Positions 24,269 to 35,919 of a stretch of 64,000 nt of DNA are shown here, piece by piece. The notes under the pieces were generated by a model. It had not been told where the DNA came from. It worked only from the letters and a program-made list of their open reading frames with translations, and searched no databases. A program made the position numbers and the translations under genes. The stretch is from Zingiber officinale (Eukaryota > Streptophyta > Magnoliopsida > Zingiberales > Zingiberaceae): NCBI RefSeq assembly GCF_018446385.1, contig NC_055987.1:37510202-37574201 (forward strand), read 5' to 3'. Every line of letters begins with the position of its first letter. Within the stretch, counting starts at the first letter, position 1.

Positions 24269-27127
24269 TATCACACCTAGGAGGAGTCCTTGTCCTAAGA
24301 AATTTCGGCAGCATCTCCCCTGTACGGCGGACAATCTGAAATTTTACTACATCACCATATACCTCAGCCACATGCAGCTGGAATAAATAATAATAATAGA
24401 CAAACCACAACATATAGACATCCACGCAGTTTAATAAGCAATGATAATAAGACTCAAAATCCACCCTACTCAACTACACTCATAAAGCTCAAAACTGATA
24501 TCCTACTCCACTACACTCATAAAACACAAATCTGACGATCAAATCAACTTACCTCTTCTGCCGTCTAGGTAGGCATATAGTAAAACAAAACCAATAAAAA
24601 ATCCATCGACAAGTACAATCCATGCAAACTCCAAGTATCAAAACAAAACAAGTCCAAACATAGTCTAGTACATAAAGCCAAAAGATAAATAAACATCCTC
24701 GTGGGTTGCAGGGGACTAGCAACTAGAACTCTCTCCTAACAGCATCAACCTGAAAATAGTAAATATCCACGGGGTGAGTCAACTCCTCAGCGGGTAACAG
24801 CTGATATACATAGTAGAGAAATAACATCTAGCACTAATCATGCGTACAGTCTCCTGATATAAGAAGGATAAAATGCAACTATAGTAAACAGGAGAAAACT
24901 ATACTAACCAAGACCTGGTACAAGGAAAAACAGTCCGACAGGTATAGAAATCCTATATGCATGTCAGGCATGGCCATCCAACCAAAATGCAGCAAATAAA
25001 TGCAGCAAACACAATCACAAGAAACAAATGCATCAATGCGTATGATGCCAATGATGCGTCCTGGTCACCCCTGACGCCAGTCAACCATCTCACACACAAT
25101 GGTGAGACCGAGTGGGTAGGGCTGTGACAACCATGCACTCTGTCGTCACTGCTTCTGATGAGTGACCGAGTAGACGAGATGCTGTCAGAGTACACCTATC
25201 CTCCTATCCCAAATCATAATGGGGGAGCGCAATGCTCTCATCTCCCGGTACACGATGACGAGGAGGAATCTCTGCCGGCTACCACGCTGCGTCACACTAC
25301 CCATGAGCGGACAAACGAAGCCAAACAAAGTCCCTGTTGCAACACACTCTGCCTGAATCGACCACTAACCCATGAGTGGTGGTGTGTGCAGATCCATGTA
25401 ACTGGCGATGTGCTCAACAATAATAGAGCGGAACATCGCATTGCATGCAATCATGCAAATGATGCATGGCACTAACAATGAAAATATCCTGAGCTAATCC
25501 ATATGTATATAGAAGGTGCACGTTAGGTCAATGAATCAAATCAAAGGTACATAGATAAGATAAGGTATAAAACCTAGGTCCTAAACATGGTGATGCATGG
25601 TATATCACTACCCCCTATAAGCATGTATAAGCAGGTAAGAAATAACATGAGATGCAAAACAAGTATCAACCAAGCATGTTACAAGTATCGGGTAGTGACT
25701 AACCGAAACAGATAAGAAACATAATTATTACAATTTGTTAAATTCACTACTATGTATATCAAACGACATAAAGTCAGAAGTACCCGCCTCCAATAAGAAA
25801 GGTCCAATACAGTCCAATCTGACGTCGAGATACTCATCTCGCATCAAAGCCCTGTGATATCAAACATACGTTTTTATTTAGCTACAATTCTAATAAATAG
25901 CTAAATAAAAATCTCTAATCCTGAATTAGGGCAAAACCCTAATTAACACATGAATATAAACCTAATTCACACTTAGTCAATTTGTATCTCTTCTACACTG
26001 GCATGCTACAATTATCCAACCTACATGAATCAGCAAAAATCACAAATCCATATTTAAAATTTACTACTAAATGATCAATGCACCCATATACATAAACACA
26101 ACTCCAATCCCTACCAAATCTAATATCAACCACATCTTACCTAAATCGGTGTCAATCGCTTCCTCTTTGGCGATTCTTGTATCTGACCAGCAGCACTCTA
26201 CTGTTGCACGCGATCCGGGAAACCCACTGCTGAAGTTGTGCAGTAAGAAACAATTGACCTCTAAGCCATATACTCAAATTAACTCTTATATAGATCAATC
26301 TTACCCAAAGCTGAAATGGTTGCTGTGATGGATGAAGAAAGAACCTGACAGTGGAAATCTAGGGCACGACAGAACCTGATGGCCGGCGTCGGTCGGAGGT
26401 GCACTGTGGGTTGCGGCAAAAAGGAATCTAGGGCACAGTGGTTGGCTGCCGGCGCTAGGAAATAGCAAGGACAACAACCAAAAATGGTCGCCGGAGAGAT
26501 CAAATCGTAGCTATCGGTTTCAAGCTAGGGCACAGTGTCGACTTGGCAATTTCGCCGTGAGAGCTCGGGTGGCGTCCTTGGGCAGAGACGGGAAGGAAAG
26601 AGGACGGCGCTAAAGCAAAGAGTAGGGCTCTGCTCGACTGTGCTCACGCGTAGCCGGTGCTTGAGACAGGGAGGAAGAATGGAGGCGGCGTCGACACACA
26701 AGAGGAGAATCGGCTCGCGGCTCGCGGCTCGCTAGGGCACAAGGAAGGTCACTCGACCACGGAGAGGGAGAAAAGAAATGCCGACTTCTCTTTGTCCCGG
26801 GCTTATGCACGCATGGGAGAGGAGTAACCGCCGTGGGCGGTTAGGGCAGCCGTCGGGCGCCGGTTAGGAGGAGGAGACGACGTCGAAGGGTTTAGGGCAC
26901 AACACGGGCTCGCGGGAGGGAAAAAGAAAAGGAATAATGAAAAGAAGAGAAATAAAAAGGAAAAGAAAACTTTTCTTCGTTAAAATAGGGTAGCCTAAAC
27001 AAGCTTTTCCGGGCCCCAGTTTTATCCCCGTTAACTCATCCATACGAGCTCCGAAAAATTCTTGAAAAATTTCCAAAAATTCTGGAAAATTCTCTTATTA
27101 ATATTCGCCTATTTTCGGTATTTTACA
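24269..27127 (-). mobile_element. Array LTR 2 (shared middle LTR), 2.86 kb
   Basis: Collinear by eye with LTR 1 along its whole length. Its outer dinucleotide is mutated (TATCACACC in place of TGTCACGCC), and the TTTTACA end is intact. It serves as 3' LTR for copy B and 5' LTR for copy A. No nested insertion is seen. Confidence 0.85.
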
Positions 27128-27141
27128 TTCTCCTCCACTAA
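27128..27141 (-). other. Polypurine tract, internal copy B
   Basis: The minus strand reads TTAGTGGAGGAGAA before the TGTAAAA end of LTR 2, one base different from copy A. Confidence 0.75.
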
Positions 27142-27500
27142 TAAAAATTTGATCCCCAAATTTCATTATCTACCATCAGCAAATACTAACAACAGGTAAA
27201 GAGTACAAAATGTTGAACGATAAATTAAATTACATATCTCAAGTGAAAAGACGGGGGATCGAGCTCGGATCAAAAATAGATTACAACATTGTCAACAAGG
27301 ACAGTGGAAACCGATCCAAACAACCTTGGAATACCGAAATCATCGAGTCCATGAAAACATCTAGGGCTTTGTAAGCCTAAATGGTAAAACCTAGAACTCA
27401 TAATGCCCGTACAACAGGCATACTCAACTATAAGATCCCCGACAACAAGTCCAAAATCTAATCACCAACAATATAAATCACCAAAGAATAAATCCTCTAG

Positions 27501-27650
27501 TGTGAGAGCAACGCTCCATCACTAGAAATACCACATATGTGGGAGCAACGCTCTACCACAAGAAATCCTCAATATGTGGGAACAACGCTCCACCATAACC
27601 ATCCATAACATGTGGGAGCAATGCTCCACCACAACAATCCATAAATACTG
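27501..27650 (-). repeat. Four 36-37-bp hairpin tandem repeats, copy B
   Basis: The same four-unit array as at 19101-19250, with a few substitutions (for example GGGAACAACGCTCC in unit 3). It lies at the equivalent place after the RT fragment. Confidence 0.8.
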
Positions 27651-29822
27651 CTAAAGCATTGGTAAGCCCAAATGACATTACCAAAAACTCATAATGGTCG
27701 GAATGTGACCACCCTCGTCTGACAATCAACAGTGGCATGATATGGGGACAAACAATCTATGCCAAGAATAATATCAAAGTCAACCATTTCCAATACTAAC
27801 AGATCTACTGTAAGTATCATGTTGCCAAAATCTAACGGGCAACTCTGACCTCCTAGTGACATCCATGGTGTCATCGGAGGGTAGAGAGACGGTCAGTCGC
27901 TGTGATCTGAAAGTGGGTAATCTACCAATCTCTCGCATAAAAGTACGAGATATAAAAGAATGTGAGCTACCAGTATCTATCAGCATATCAGCAGATAATG
28001 CATAAATAGAAATCATACCGCGAAAAATCGATCCGTCGGCTCGCTGCGCATCCTCTCTGGTCATCGCATGAATACGCCCAGTCTCTGGCGGAAGAAGAGG
28101 TGGTAACACTGCCTGCGGCTGCTACGGCTGGGAAGAAGCCTGCCACTGAGGCCGTGCTGGATAATGTGCCAGAGAAGACTGAGAGGGCGGTGACTGATAC
28201 TGTGCCGATGGCTGAGACTGAGTCTGGTACTGGCCTAGAGGCTGAGGCTGCATCTGATATTGCCCCTACGTCGGATAATAAGGTCCTGGAACAGAACTCT
28301 GGGGTGCTATGGAAGCACTGGAGTACTCCTGTCCAAGCATGCCAAATGCCGCTGCTGCAGGTGAAGCTATCTCCTGCTAACGATGTGAAGATTGGGCTTT
28401 CTACCCTCCTCGATATGCCCCCGTCTGACTAGACTGTCCCCTCTGACCCGACCCTCCGTAAGCCGTGTGCTGAGCCTTCAGCTGACAATCTCGGCTCTGG
28501 TGCCCAGGCAGTTTGCAATAAAAGCAAACTGGTTGTCCCAGAGAGCAGGCTGGGGTGATGTGATCTCTAGATCCACATCTGAAACAGCGAATGTCACTGT
28601 CGGGTCGTTTCCAGTTTTGTTACTGTGTAGCCGGTGGCTGCTGGATATGTCTAGATGTCTGACTCGTATGCTTCCTCTTCCTGTTCGGAAATGCTCTCCG
28701 CTGAGCTAACTCTATCATCAAAGCTCGATCCAGTGCATCTGAGTAAGATGTGATCCCTAAACCGACAAGCCTTACTTGCAGATGACCATCCAGTCCCTGT
28801 ATAAACTGCATCATGCGAGATCTGTCCTCCGCAACTAACTCTGGACAAAACCAAGCCAACCGGTGGAATTCAGTATTATACTCTATCACTGAGCGATTGT
28901 TCTGCCGCAGACTCATAAAATCTTGTCGGCGAGCCAGCTGATAAGCTAGTGGAAAGAAACGGCTCTCAAAAGCCTCTCTGAACCTGGCCCAAGTAATGCT
29001 CCGCTCGCTGATGATGGAACGCTGAGTAATCCACCAAGCGTTAGCCTCATCCCGTAAATGGAAAGCAGCCAGCTCTGCTTTCTCCCACTAGGAGCAAGCC
29101 ATATAGAAGAAGGTCTGTTCCATAGTCTATATCCATGATACAGTCATACTCGGGTCAAGGTCTCCTCGGAAGAGTGTGAATCGACTCTTTATCGACTCTG
29201 CTAATACTGGAATCCTAGCTCGTGTCGCGACAATGTCAGTGAGGTGTGTCGGGACAGCTGCAGGAACTGGTGGAACTATTGGATCTGGTGCTACAGGAGG
29301 TACCGCTGAATAAATCGGAGGAGGTACTCCCAGTTCTGTTGTATAAACTGGAGCATAAGCCGTCGGTGGCACTGCAGGGTCAGTGTAAGTGGCCGCGGCT
29401 GGATGTACTGTAGGCAGTGGTACCAGATGTGGAGCAACCGGTATCGCTGATGCAGGTGCTGCTGGGTACACCGTATGTACTGTGGGCACAGGTGCCACTG
29501 GTGTCGTGTACACGGTAGGTCTAGGTGGCGGTGGTGCCGAGTACGCCATAGGCTGGGCCGGAGCAGGTGCGAGGTATGCCGGTATTACCCCTGGTGGTAC
29601 CATAAATACGGTAGGGGGGGATACAGTCGGTGCAGTCGGGGTAGGTACCTCTAAAGGAGCCATCGAAATTTGAGAGTCCGACGCGCCTGTAGTACCCTGA
29701 GTCTATCCTTGACTGATAGGCTCATCAACAGTAGGCTTCTCTGGCAAGTCCAGAGATCCCACAGTCCTCGTACGTGGTCGTCCAACACCACGTCTCGCAG
29801 CAATTCGAGTAGATCTCCTCAT
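27553..29822 (-). pseudogene. Gag-protease-RT scar of Tekay-like element, copy B
   Basis: Uninterrupted equivalent of copy A. The ATG at 29822-29820 starts MRRSTRIAARRGVGR, followed by the Pro/Ala-rich linker, the capsid domain (28916-28620 and upstream) and two CCHC knuckles that both look intact (CFRCGSRDHITPAC, CFYCKLPGHQSRDC). After a Gln/Pro linker come the protease (LIDTGSSHSFIS, DFDIILGIDCL) and the same truncated RT segment (DHYEFLVMSFGLTNALAVFM). It has more stops than copy A, several being CAG to TAG (in the N-terminal QGQTQG region and the YYPTQGQ region). No RNase H or integrase follows. Confidence 0.85.
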
Positions 29823-30103
29823 ATCTGTTAAGTTATAACACAGATATTACTACAAGTATAAACAATTACAAAATAACATCATACCTAATTGTTGTCTGGA
29901 GATGTTCCGTCGCTGTCGAGTCCCCATTTTACCTCGAAATTCCATACAGGAAAATCCACGGAAAGTCATACAAATCCGAAACGGAATTTCGAAATATAAA
30001 TATAATGGAAATCCGTGCTAATCCGAAATAAATACCCAGTTTGACTCGCAAACTTGGGCTAACCCACAAATATCTAGAACACCAAAAGCAAGTATCATAA
30101 CCC

Positions 30104-30274
30104 GCTCTGATACCAATTCCAATAAATTAGTATCAGATAAATCTCAAAATCCATAACACAAAAATTAAAACAAGTATCGCCAAACTTAGTGCTCTGATAC
30201 CAAATAAATTGGTATCAAATAAATCTCGAAAATCTAGAACACATAGCAAGTATCGTATACCTACTCTGATACCA
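30104..30274 (-). other. Triplicated tRNA-Met primer-binding site, copy B
   Basis: TGGTATCAGAGT (30274-30263), TGGTATCAGAGC (30202-30191) and TGGTATCAGAGC (30115-30104) on the minus strand have the same spacing as in copy A. The tripled PBS was therefore present before the tandem duplication. Confidence 0.8.
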
Positions 30275-30280
30275 CTAAAT

Positions 30281-33200
30281 TGTCACGCACCGGAGAAGTC
30301 CCTGTCCGAAAAAATTTCGGCAGCATCTCCCCTGTACGGCGGACAATCCAAAATTTTACTACATCACCATATACCTCAGCCATATGCGGCTGGAATAAAT
30401 AACAATAATAGACAAACCACAACATATAGACATCCACGCAGTTTATTAAGCAATGATAATAAGACTCAAAATCCACCCTGCTCAACTACACCCATAAAGC
30501 TCAAAACCGATATCCTACTCCACTACACTCATAAAACACAAATCCGACGATCAAATCAACTTACCTCTTCTGTCATCTAGGCAGGCATATAGTAAAACAA
30601 ATCTAATAAAAACCCCATCGACAAGTACAATCCATGCAAGCTCCAAGTATCAAAACAAAACAAGTCCAAACATAGTCTAGTACATAAAGCCAAAAGATAA
30701 ATAAACATTCTCATGGGCTGCAGGGGACTAACAACTGGAACTCTCTCCTGACAGCATCAACCTGAAAATAGTAAATATCCACGGGGTGAGTCAACTCCTC
30801 AGCGGGTAACAGCTGATATACATAGTAGAGAAATAACATCTAGCACTAATCATGCGTACAGTCTCCTGATATAAGAAGGATAAAATGCAACTATAGTAAA
30901 CAGGAGAAAACTATACTAACCAAGACCTGGTACAAGGATAAACAGTCCGAGAGGTATAGAAATCCTGTATGCATGTCAGGCATGGCCATCCAACCAAAAT
31001 ACAGCAAATAAATGCAGCAAACACAATCACAAGAAACAAATGCATCAATGCGTATGATGCCAATGATGCGTCCTGGTCACCCCTGACGCCAGTCAACCAT
31101 CTCACACACAATGGTGAGACCGAGTGGGTAGGGTTGTGACAACCGTGCACTCTGTCGTCATTGCTCCTGATGAGTGACCGAGTGGATGGGATGCTGTCAG
31201 AGTACACCTATCCTCCTACCCCTAATCATAATGGGGGAGCACAATGCCCTCATCTCCCGGTACACGATGACGGGGAGGAATCTCTGCCGGCTACCACGCT
31301 GCGTCACACTACCCATGACCAGACCAACGAAGCTAAACAAAGTCCATGCTGCAACACACTCTGCCTGAAACGACCACTAACCCATGAGTGGTGGTGTGTG
31401 CAGATCCATATAACTGGCGATTGTTGGTTGCTACTCGGAAAACCTATAGGTTCCACTGTACAAAAATTTTGTACAAAGGTCTGAACCTTTTCCTAGCTAC
31501 CATGTGTTCTTTTAAATTAAATTTTGAATCGCCTGCGGAACTTAACACGTTTGATCCAAAACTTAATCTATTTGTTATTTTAGGTTTTGACTTGGATCTC
31601 CTGCGGAACTTTACACGTTCAACCCAAGTCCCCTTAAGTTATTAATTCCATTAAATATTAATTTCCATAATTGGTTCCCAGTACTGACGTGGCGAGGCAC
31701 ATGACCTTCTTGGATATGGGAGCAACCACCACCGACTAGACAAAACCTTTTATAGAAAGCTAATATTTAATTTCCTAAAATAACTTTTGGTTAACCAAAT
31801 AGAACAATCAAATCACAAAAAAAAAGAAAAAACAAAAGAACACAGCATCGAAAAAACATATTCGAAATTCTAGAACGTAAGCCTCTTGTATTTGGTATTA
31901 TTTCCATAAATAACTAGCATGATGCGGAAATAAAAATTACTAATTATACCTTGTAGAAAAAAAACCTCTTGATCTTCTACCGTATTCCTCTTCTAACCTC
32001 GGACGTTGTGTGGGCAACGATCTACCGAGATGAGAAACCACCAACCACCTTCTTCTCCTCCAAGCAAGGTTCGGCCACAAAGGAAAACTTCACCAAGGAG
32101 AAAAACCAAAATACTAACCAAGCTCCAAGAGATGCTAGCTTTCTCTCCTTCTTCTTCTTCTTCTCCAAGTAGTATCCGGCCACCACAAGAGCTCCAAGGG
32201 GGAGAGAGAGGTTCGGCCACCACAAGAGGAAGAGAGGGAGAGGATGGCCGGCCACACCAAGGAACAAAAGAGGGAGAGAAATAATAGATGTTGTGTCTCA
32301 TGAAGGCACCTTCACCCCTTCTTTTATATTCCTTGGCCTAGGCAAATTAGAAAATTTAATTGAAATAAAATTTCCTCAATTTCCTTGACATGATTTAATT
32401 GAGAAAAATAAAATAAAATTTCCCAATTAAATCTACATTGGCCGGCCACATCATTGGAGAACAAATTGGACAAGTTTCAATCAACAATTAAAACTTCCTA
32501 ATTTGTTTCCGGAAATTTTAAAATTAAAATTTCTCTTTAAAAATCTCTACATGGTTAATAAAAGAAATTTCTATAATTTTAATTTTACAACATGTGAATA
32601 ATTTTTAAAGAGAAAATAAAATATCTCACCAATCTACAAATAAGGAAAGAGATCTAATCTCTTTCTTTAATCTTTTTTAAATTTTACAAGAGTGATAATT
32701 TAATTTAAATTCTTTTTAATAAATTATTTCTTCCACATAATAAAAATTAAAATTAAAATTCTTTTTAATTTATTTTGGCCGGCCCTACTAGCTTGGGTTC
32801 AAGTTAGGGTCGGCCACCCAATCTTATACCTAGGCCGGCCCTAGCTTGTTCCCAAGCTAGCTTGGCCGGACCCTATTGGGTGGGTATAGAAGGTGGGTAT
32901 AGGTGGGTATAGAACTCTATAAATAAGAGGCTACGATAGGGACCGAGAGGAGGAATTGGTTTTGGTCTCCCGATAAAATTAAGCATCCCGTGTTCGCCCC
33001 GAACACACAACTTATTTTTATCAATGATAATTCATTCCACTAGAGAACTATCATTGAACTACCGCACCAATCCCAAATTACATTTTTGGGCTCCTTCTTA
33101 TTATAAGTGTGTTAGTCTCCCTGTGTTTAAGATATCGAATGTCCACTAATTAAGTGAGTTACTGACAACTCATTTAATTAATATCTTAGTCCAAGAGTAA

Positions 33201-35521
33201 TACCACTCAACCTTATCGTCATGTCGGACTAAGTCCACCTGCAGGGTTTAACATGACAATCCTTATGAGCTCCTCTTGGGGACATTATCAACCTAGTATC
33301 TCTAGGACACAGTTTCCTTCTATAATCAACAACACACACTATAAGTGATACCATTTCCCAACTTATCGGGCTTATTGATTCATCGAACTAAATCTCACCC
33401 ATTGATAAATTAAAGAAATAAATATAAAATATATGTGCTTATTATTATATTAGGATTAAGAGCACACACTTCCATAATAACCGAGGTCTTTGTTTCTTTA
33501 TAAAATCAGTATAAAAGAAACGACCTCAAATGGTCCTACTCAATACACTCTAAGTGTAGTAGTGTAATTATACAGTCAAGATAAACTGATCCCTAATTAC
33601 ACTACGACCTTCTAATGGTTTGTTCCTTTCCATTTTGGTCGTGAGCTACTGTTTATAATTTATAAGGTACTGATAACATTATCTTCTGCATATGACACCA
33701 CATGCTATGTTATCTACAATATAAATTAATTAAACAACTACAAACAAATGTAGATAATTTGACCAAATGTGATTCTTTATTCAAGAAAAATGTTTACAAA
33801 AGCTTAGGCTTTCAGTATACACTCCAACAAGTGCTCAACAATAATGGAGCGGAACATCGCACAACATGCAATCATGCGAATGATGCATGTCACTAACCAT
33901 GGAAATATCCTGAGCTAATCCATATCTATATAGAAGGTGCACCTTAGGTCAATGAATCAAATCAAAGGTACAGAGATAAGATAAGGTATAAAACCTAGGT
34001 CCTAAACATGGTGAATCATGGTATATCACTACCCCCTATAAGCATGTATAAGCAGGTAAGAAATAACATGAGATGCAAAACAAGTATCAACCAAACATGT
34101 AACAAGTATCGGGTAGTGACTAACCGAAACAGATAAGAAACATAATTATTACAATTTGTTAAATTCACTACTATGCATATCAAACGACATAAAGTCAGAA
34201 GTACCCGCCTCCAATAAGAAAGATCCAATACAGTCCAATCTGACATCGAGATACTCGTCTCGCGTCAAAGTCCTATGATATCAAACATATATTTTTATTT
34301 AGCTACAATTCTAATAAATAGCTAAATAAAAATCTCTAATTCTGAATTAGGGCAAAACCTTAATTAACACATGAACATAAACCTAATTCACACTTAGTCA
34401 ATTTGTATCTCTTCTACACTGGCATGCTACAATTATCCAACCTACATGAATCAGCAAAAATCACAAATCCATATTTAAAATTTACTACTAAACGATCAAT
34501 GCACCCATATACATAAACACAACTCCAATCCCTACCAAATATGATATCAACCACGTCTTACCTAAATCGGTGTCAATCGCTTCCTCTTTGCGATTCTTGT
34601 ATCTGACCAGCAGCACTCTACTGTTGCACGTGATCCGGGAAACCCACTGCCGAAGTTGTACAGTAAGAAACAATTGACCTCCAAGCCATATACTCAAATT
34701 AACTCTTATATAGATCAATCTTACCCAAAGCTGAAATGGTTGCTCGATGGATGAAGAAAGAACCCGGCAGTGGAAATCTAGGGTTCGGCAGAACCTGATG
34801 GCCGGCGTCGGTCGGAGGCGCACTGTGGGTTGCGGCAAAAAGGAATCTAGGGTACAGTGGTCGGCTGCCGACACTAGGAAATAGCAAGGACAACAACCAA
34901 AAATGGTCGCCGGAGAGATCAAACCGTAGCCGTCAGTTTCAAGCTAGGGCATAGTGTCGACTTGGCAATTTCGCTGTGAGAGCTCGAGTGGCGTCGTTGG
35001 GCAGAGACGGGAAGGAAAGATGACGGCGCTAAAGCAAAGAGTAGGGCTCTGCTCGGCTGTGCTCGCGCGTCGCCGGTGCTTGAGACAGGGAGGAAGAAGG
35101 GAGGCGGCGTCGACACACAAGAGGAGAATCGGCTCGCGGCTCGCTAGGGCGCAAGGAAGGTCGCTCGGCCGCGGAGAGGGAGAAAAGAAATGCCGACTTC
35201 TCTTGGTCCCGGGCTTATGCACGTATGGGAGAGGAGGAACCGTCGGGCGCCGGTTAGGAGGAGGAGACGACGTCGAAGGGTTTAGGGCATGGCACGGGCT
35301 CGCGGGAGGGAAAAAGAAAAGGAATAAAGAAAAGAAGAAAAAGAAATAAAAAGGAAAAGAAAACTTTTCCTCGTTAAAATGGGATAACCAAAACAGGCTT
35401 TTCCGAGCCCTAGTTTTATCCCCGTTAACTCATCCATACGAGCTCCGAAAAATTTCTGAAAAATTTCCAAAAATTCCAGAAAATTCCCTTATTAATATTC
35501 ACCTATTTTCGGTATTTTACA
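30281..35521 (-). mobile_element. Array LTR 3 (5' LTR), interrupted by solo LTR
   Basis: It starts TGTCACGCACC and ends TATTTTACA before TAGGT. About 2.83 kb remains after removal of the insertion at 31422-33829, matching LTR 1 and LTR 2. The break falls in the segment that reads GGCGATGTGCTCAAC in the other LTRs. Confidence 0.8.
31422..33829 (+). mobile_element. Solo LTR (2.41 kb), family X, inside array LTR 3
   Basis: It runs TGTTGGTTGCTACTCGG to ACACTCCAACA and is the reverse complement, by eye, of 21244-23626. A TATA-like CTATAAATAAGAGG at about 32920 suggests plus orientation, though both ends read TGTTGG inward. No clear 5-bp target duplication is visible (left GCGAT, right AGTGC), so a small deletion or mutation at one edge is likely. 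The reading frames inside are non-coding LTR. Confidence 0.8.
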
Positions 35522-35526
35522 TAGGT
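35522..35526. repeat. Target-site duplication TAGGT (right copy)
   Basis: Matches 15885-15889 on the other side of the array. Confidence 0.85.
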
Positions 35527-35892
35527 TACTGGGGAAATTATTGCTATGCTTCTCTTGATATCGAGCATGCCTTTGAGACCTTGGGTTGTTTGAGAAATAT
35601 GAACTAAGTGTGTGGTAGGTAAGTGTCTATCACCGGAAACATTATGAGCTCAATTGGATGACGACTTGACTAGGATGAAGGTTAAAACTTGAAGAGTTTG
35701 GGTCACTTATTTGCACTGTACACAAAGAGACTTATGCTTAAGCTATACTTGAGTTATTTCTATAATTATGTTTATCAATAAAACTTGTAAATATAGTAAG
35801 GAAAGTGCATTAGATATTATGATGCATTATCGAGCATGTGAGTTTTGATTGCGACATTTTGCTTGAGGACAAGCAAAAGTTTAAGTCATCTC
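35527..35892 (+). mobile_element. 3' non-coding end and PPT of the plus-strand Athila-like body
   Basis: Continues the sequence broken at 15889. It includes GTGTGTGGTAGGTAAGTGTC and, at 35860-35889, TTGCTTGAGGACAAGC followed by AAAAGTTTAAGTC, the words that normally stand just before the 3' LTR in Athila/Tat elements. The expected plus-orientation LTR start (TGATGTGCATAG) does not follow. Confidence 0.65.
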
Positions 35893-35919
35893 CTGCAGAA
35901 AACACCAGCAAGGGACTTA

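Larger units (their letters stand above)
15890..35521 (-). mobile_element. Tekay-like Gypsy array: LTR-internal-LTR-internal-LTR
   Basis: Three LTRs (15890-18726, 24269-27127, 30281-35521) alternate with two internal regions (18727-24268, 27128-30280), all in minus orientation. Without the 2.38-kb solo LTR in the first internal copy, the internals are about 3.16 and 3.15 kb. PPT-like purine tracts sit at the left of each internal region and PBS clusters at the right. Both copies keep gag and protease but lack RT-RNase H-integrase, with the same deletion scar. One outer TAGGT duplication means the tandem form arose after insertion, most simply by unequal recombination between LTRs of sister copies. 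Confidence 0.85.

Noticed and set aside
32006..32301. Overlapping ORFs on both strands (also at 22758-23082)
   Set aside because: Both sites lie within solo LTRs of one family, with frames open on both strands from CT/GA-rich sequence.
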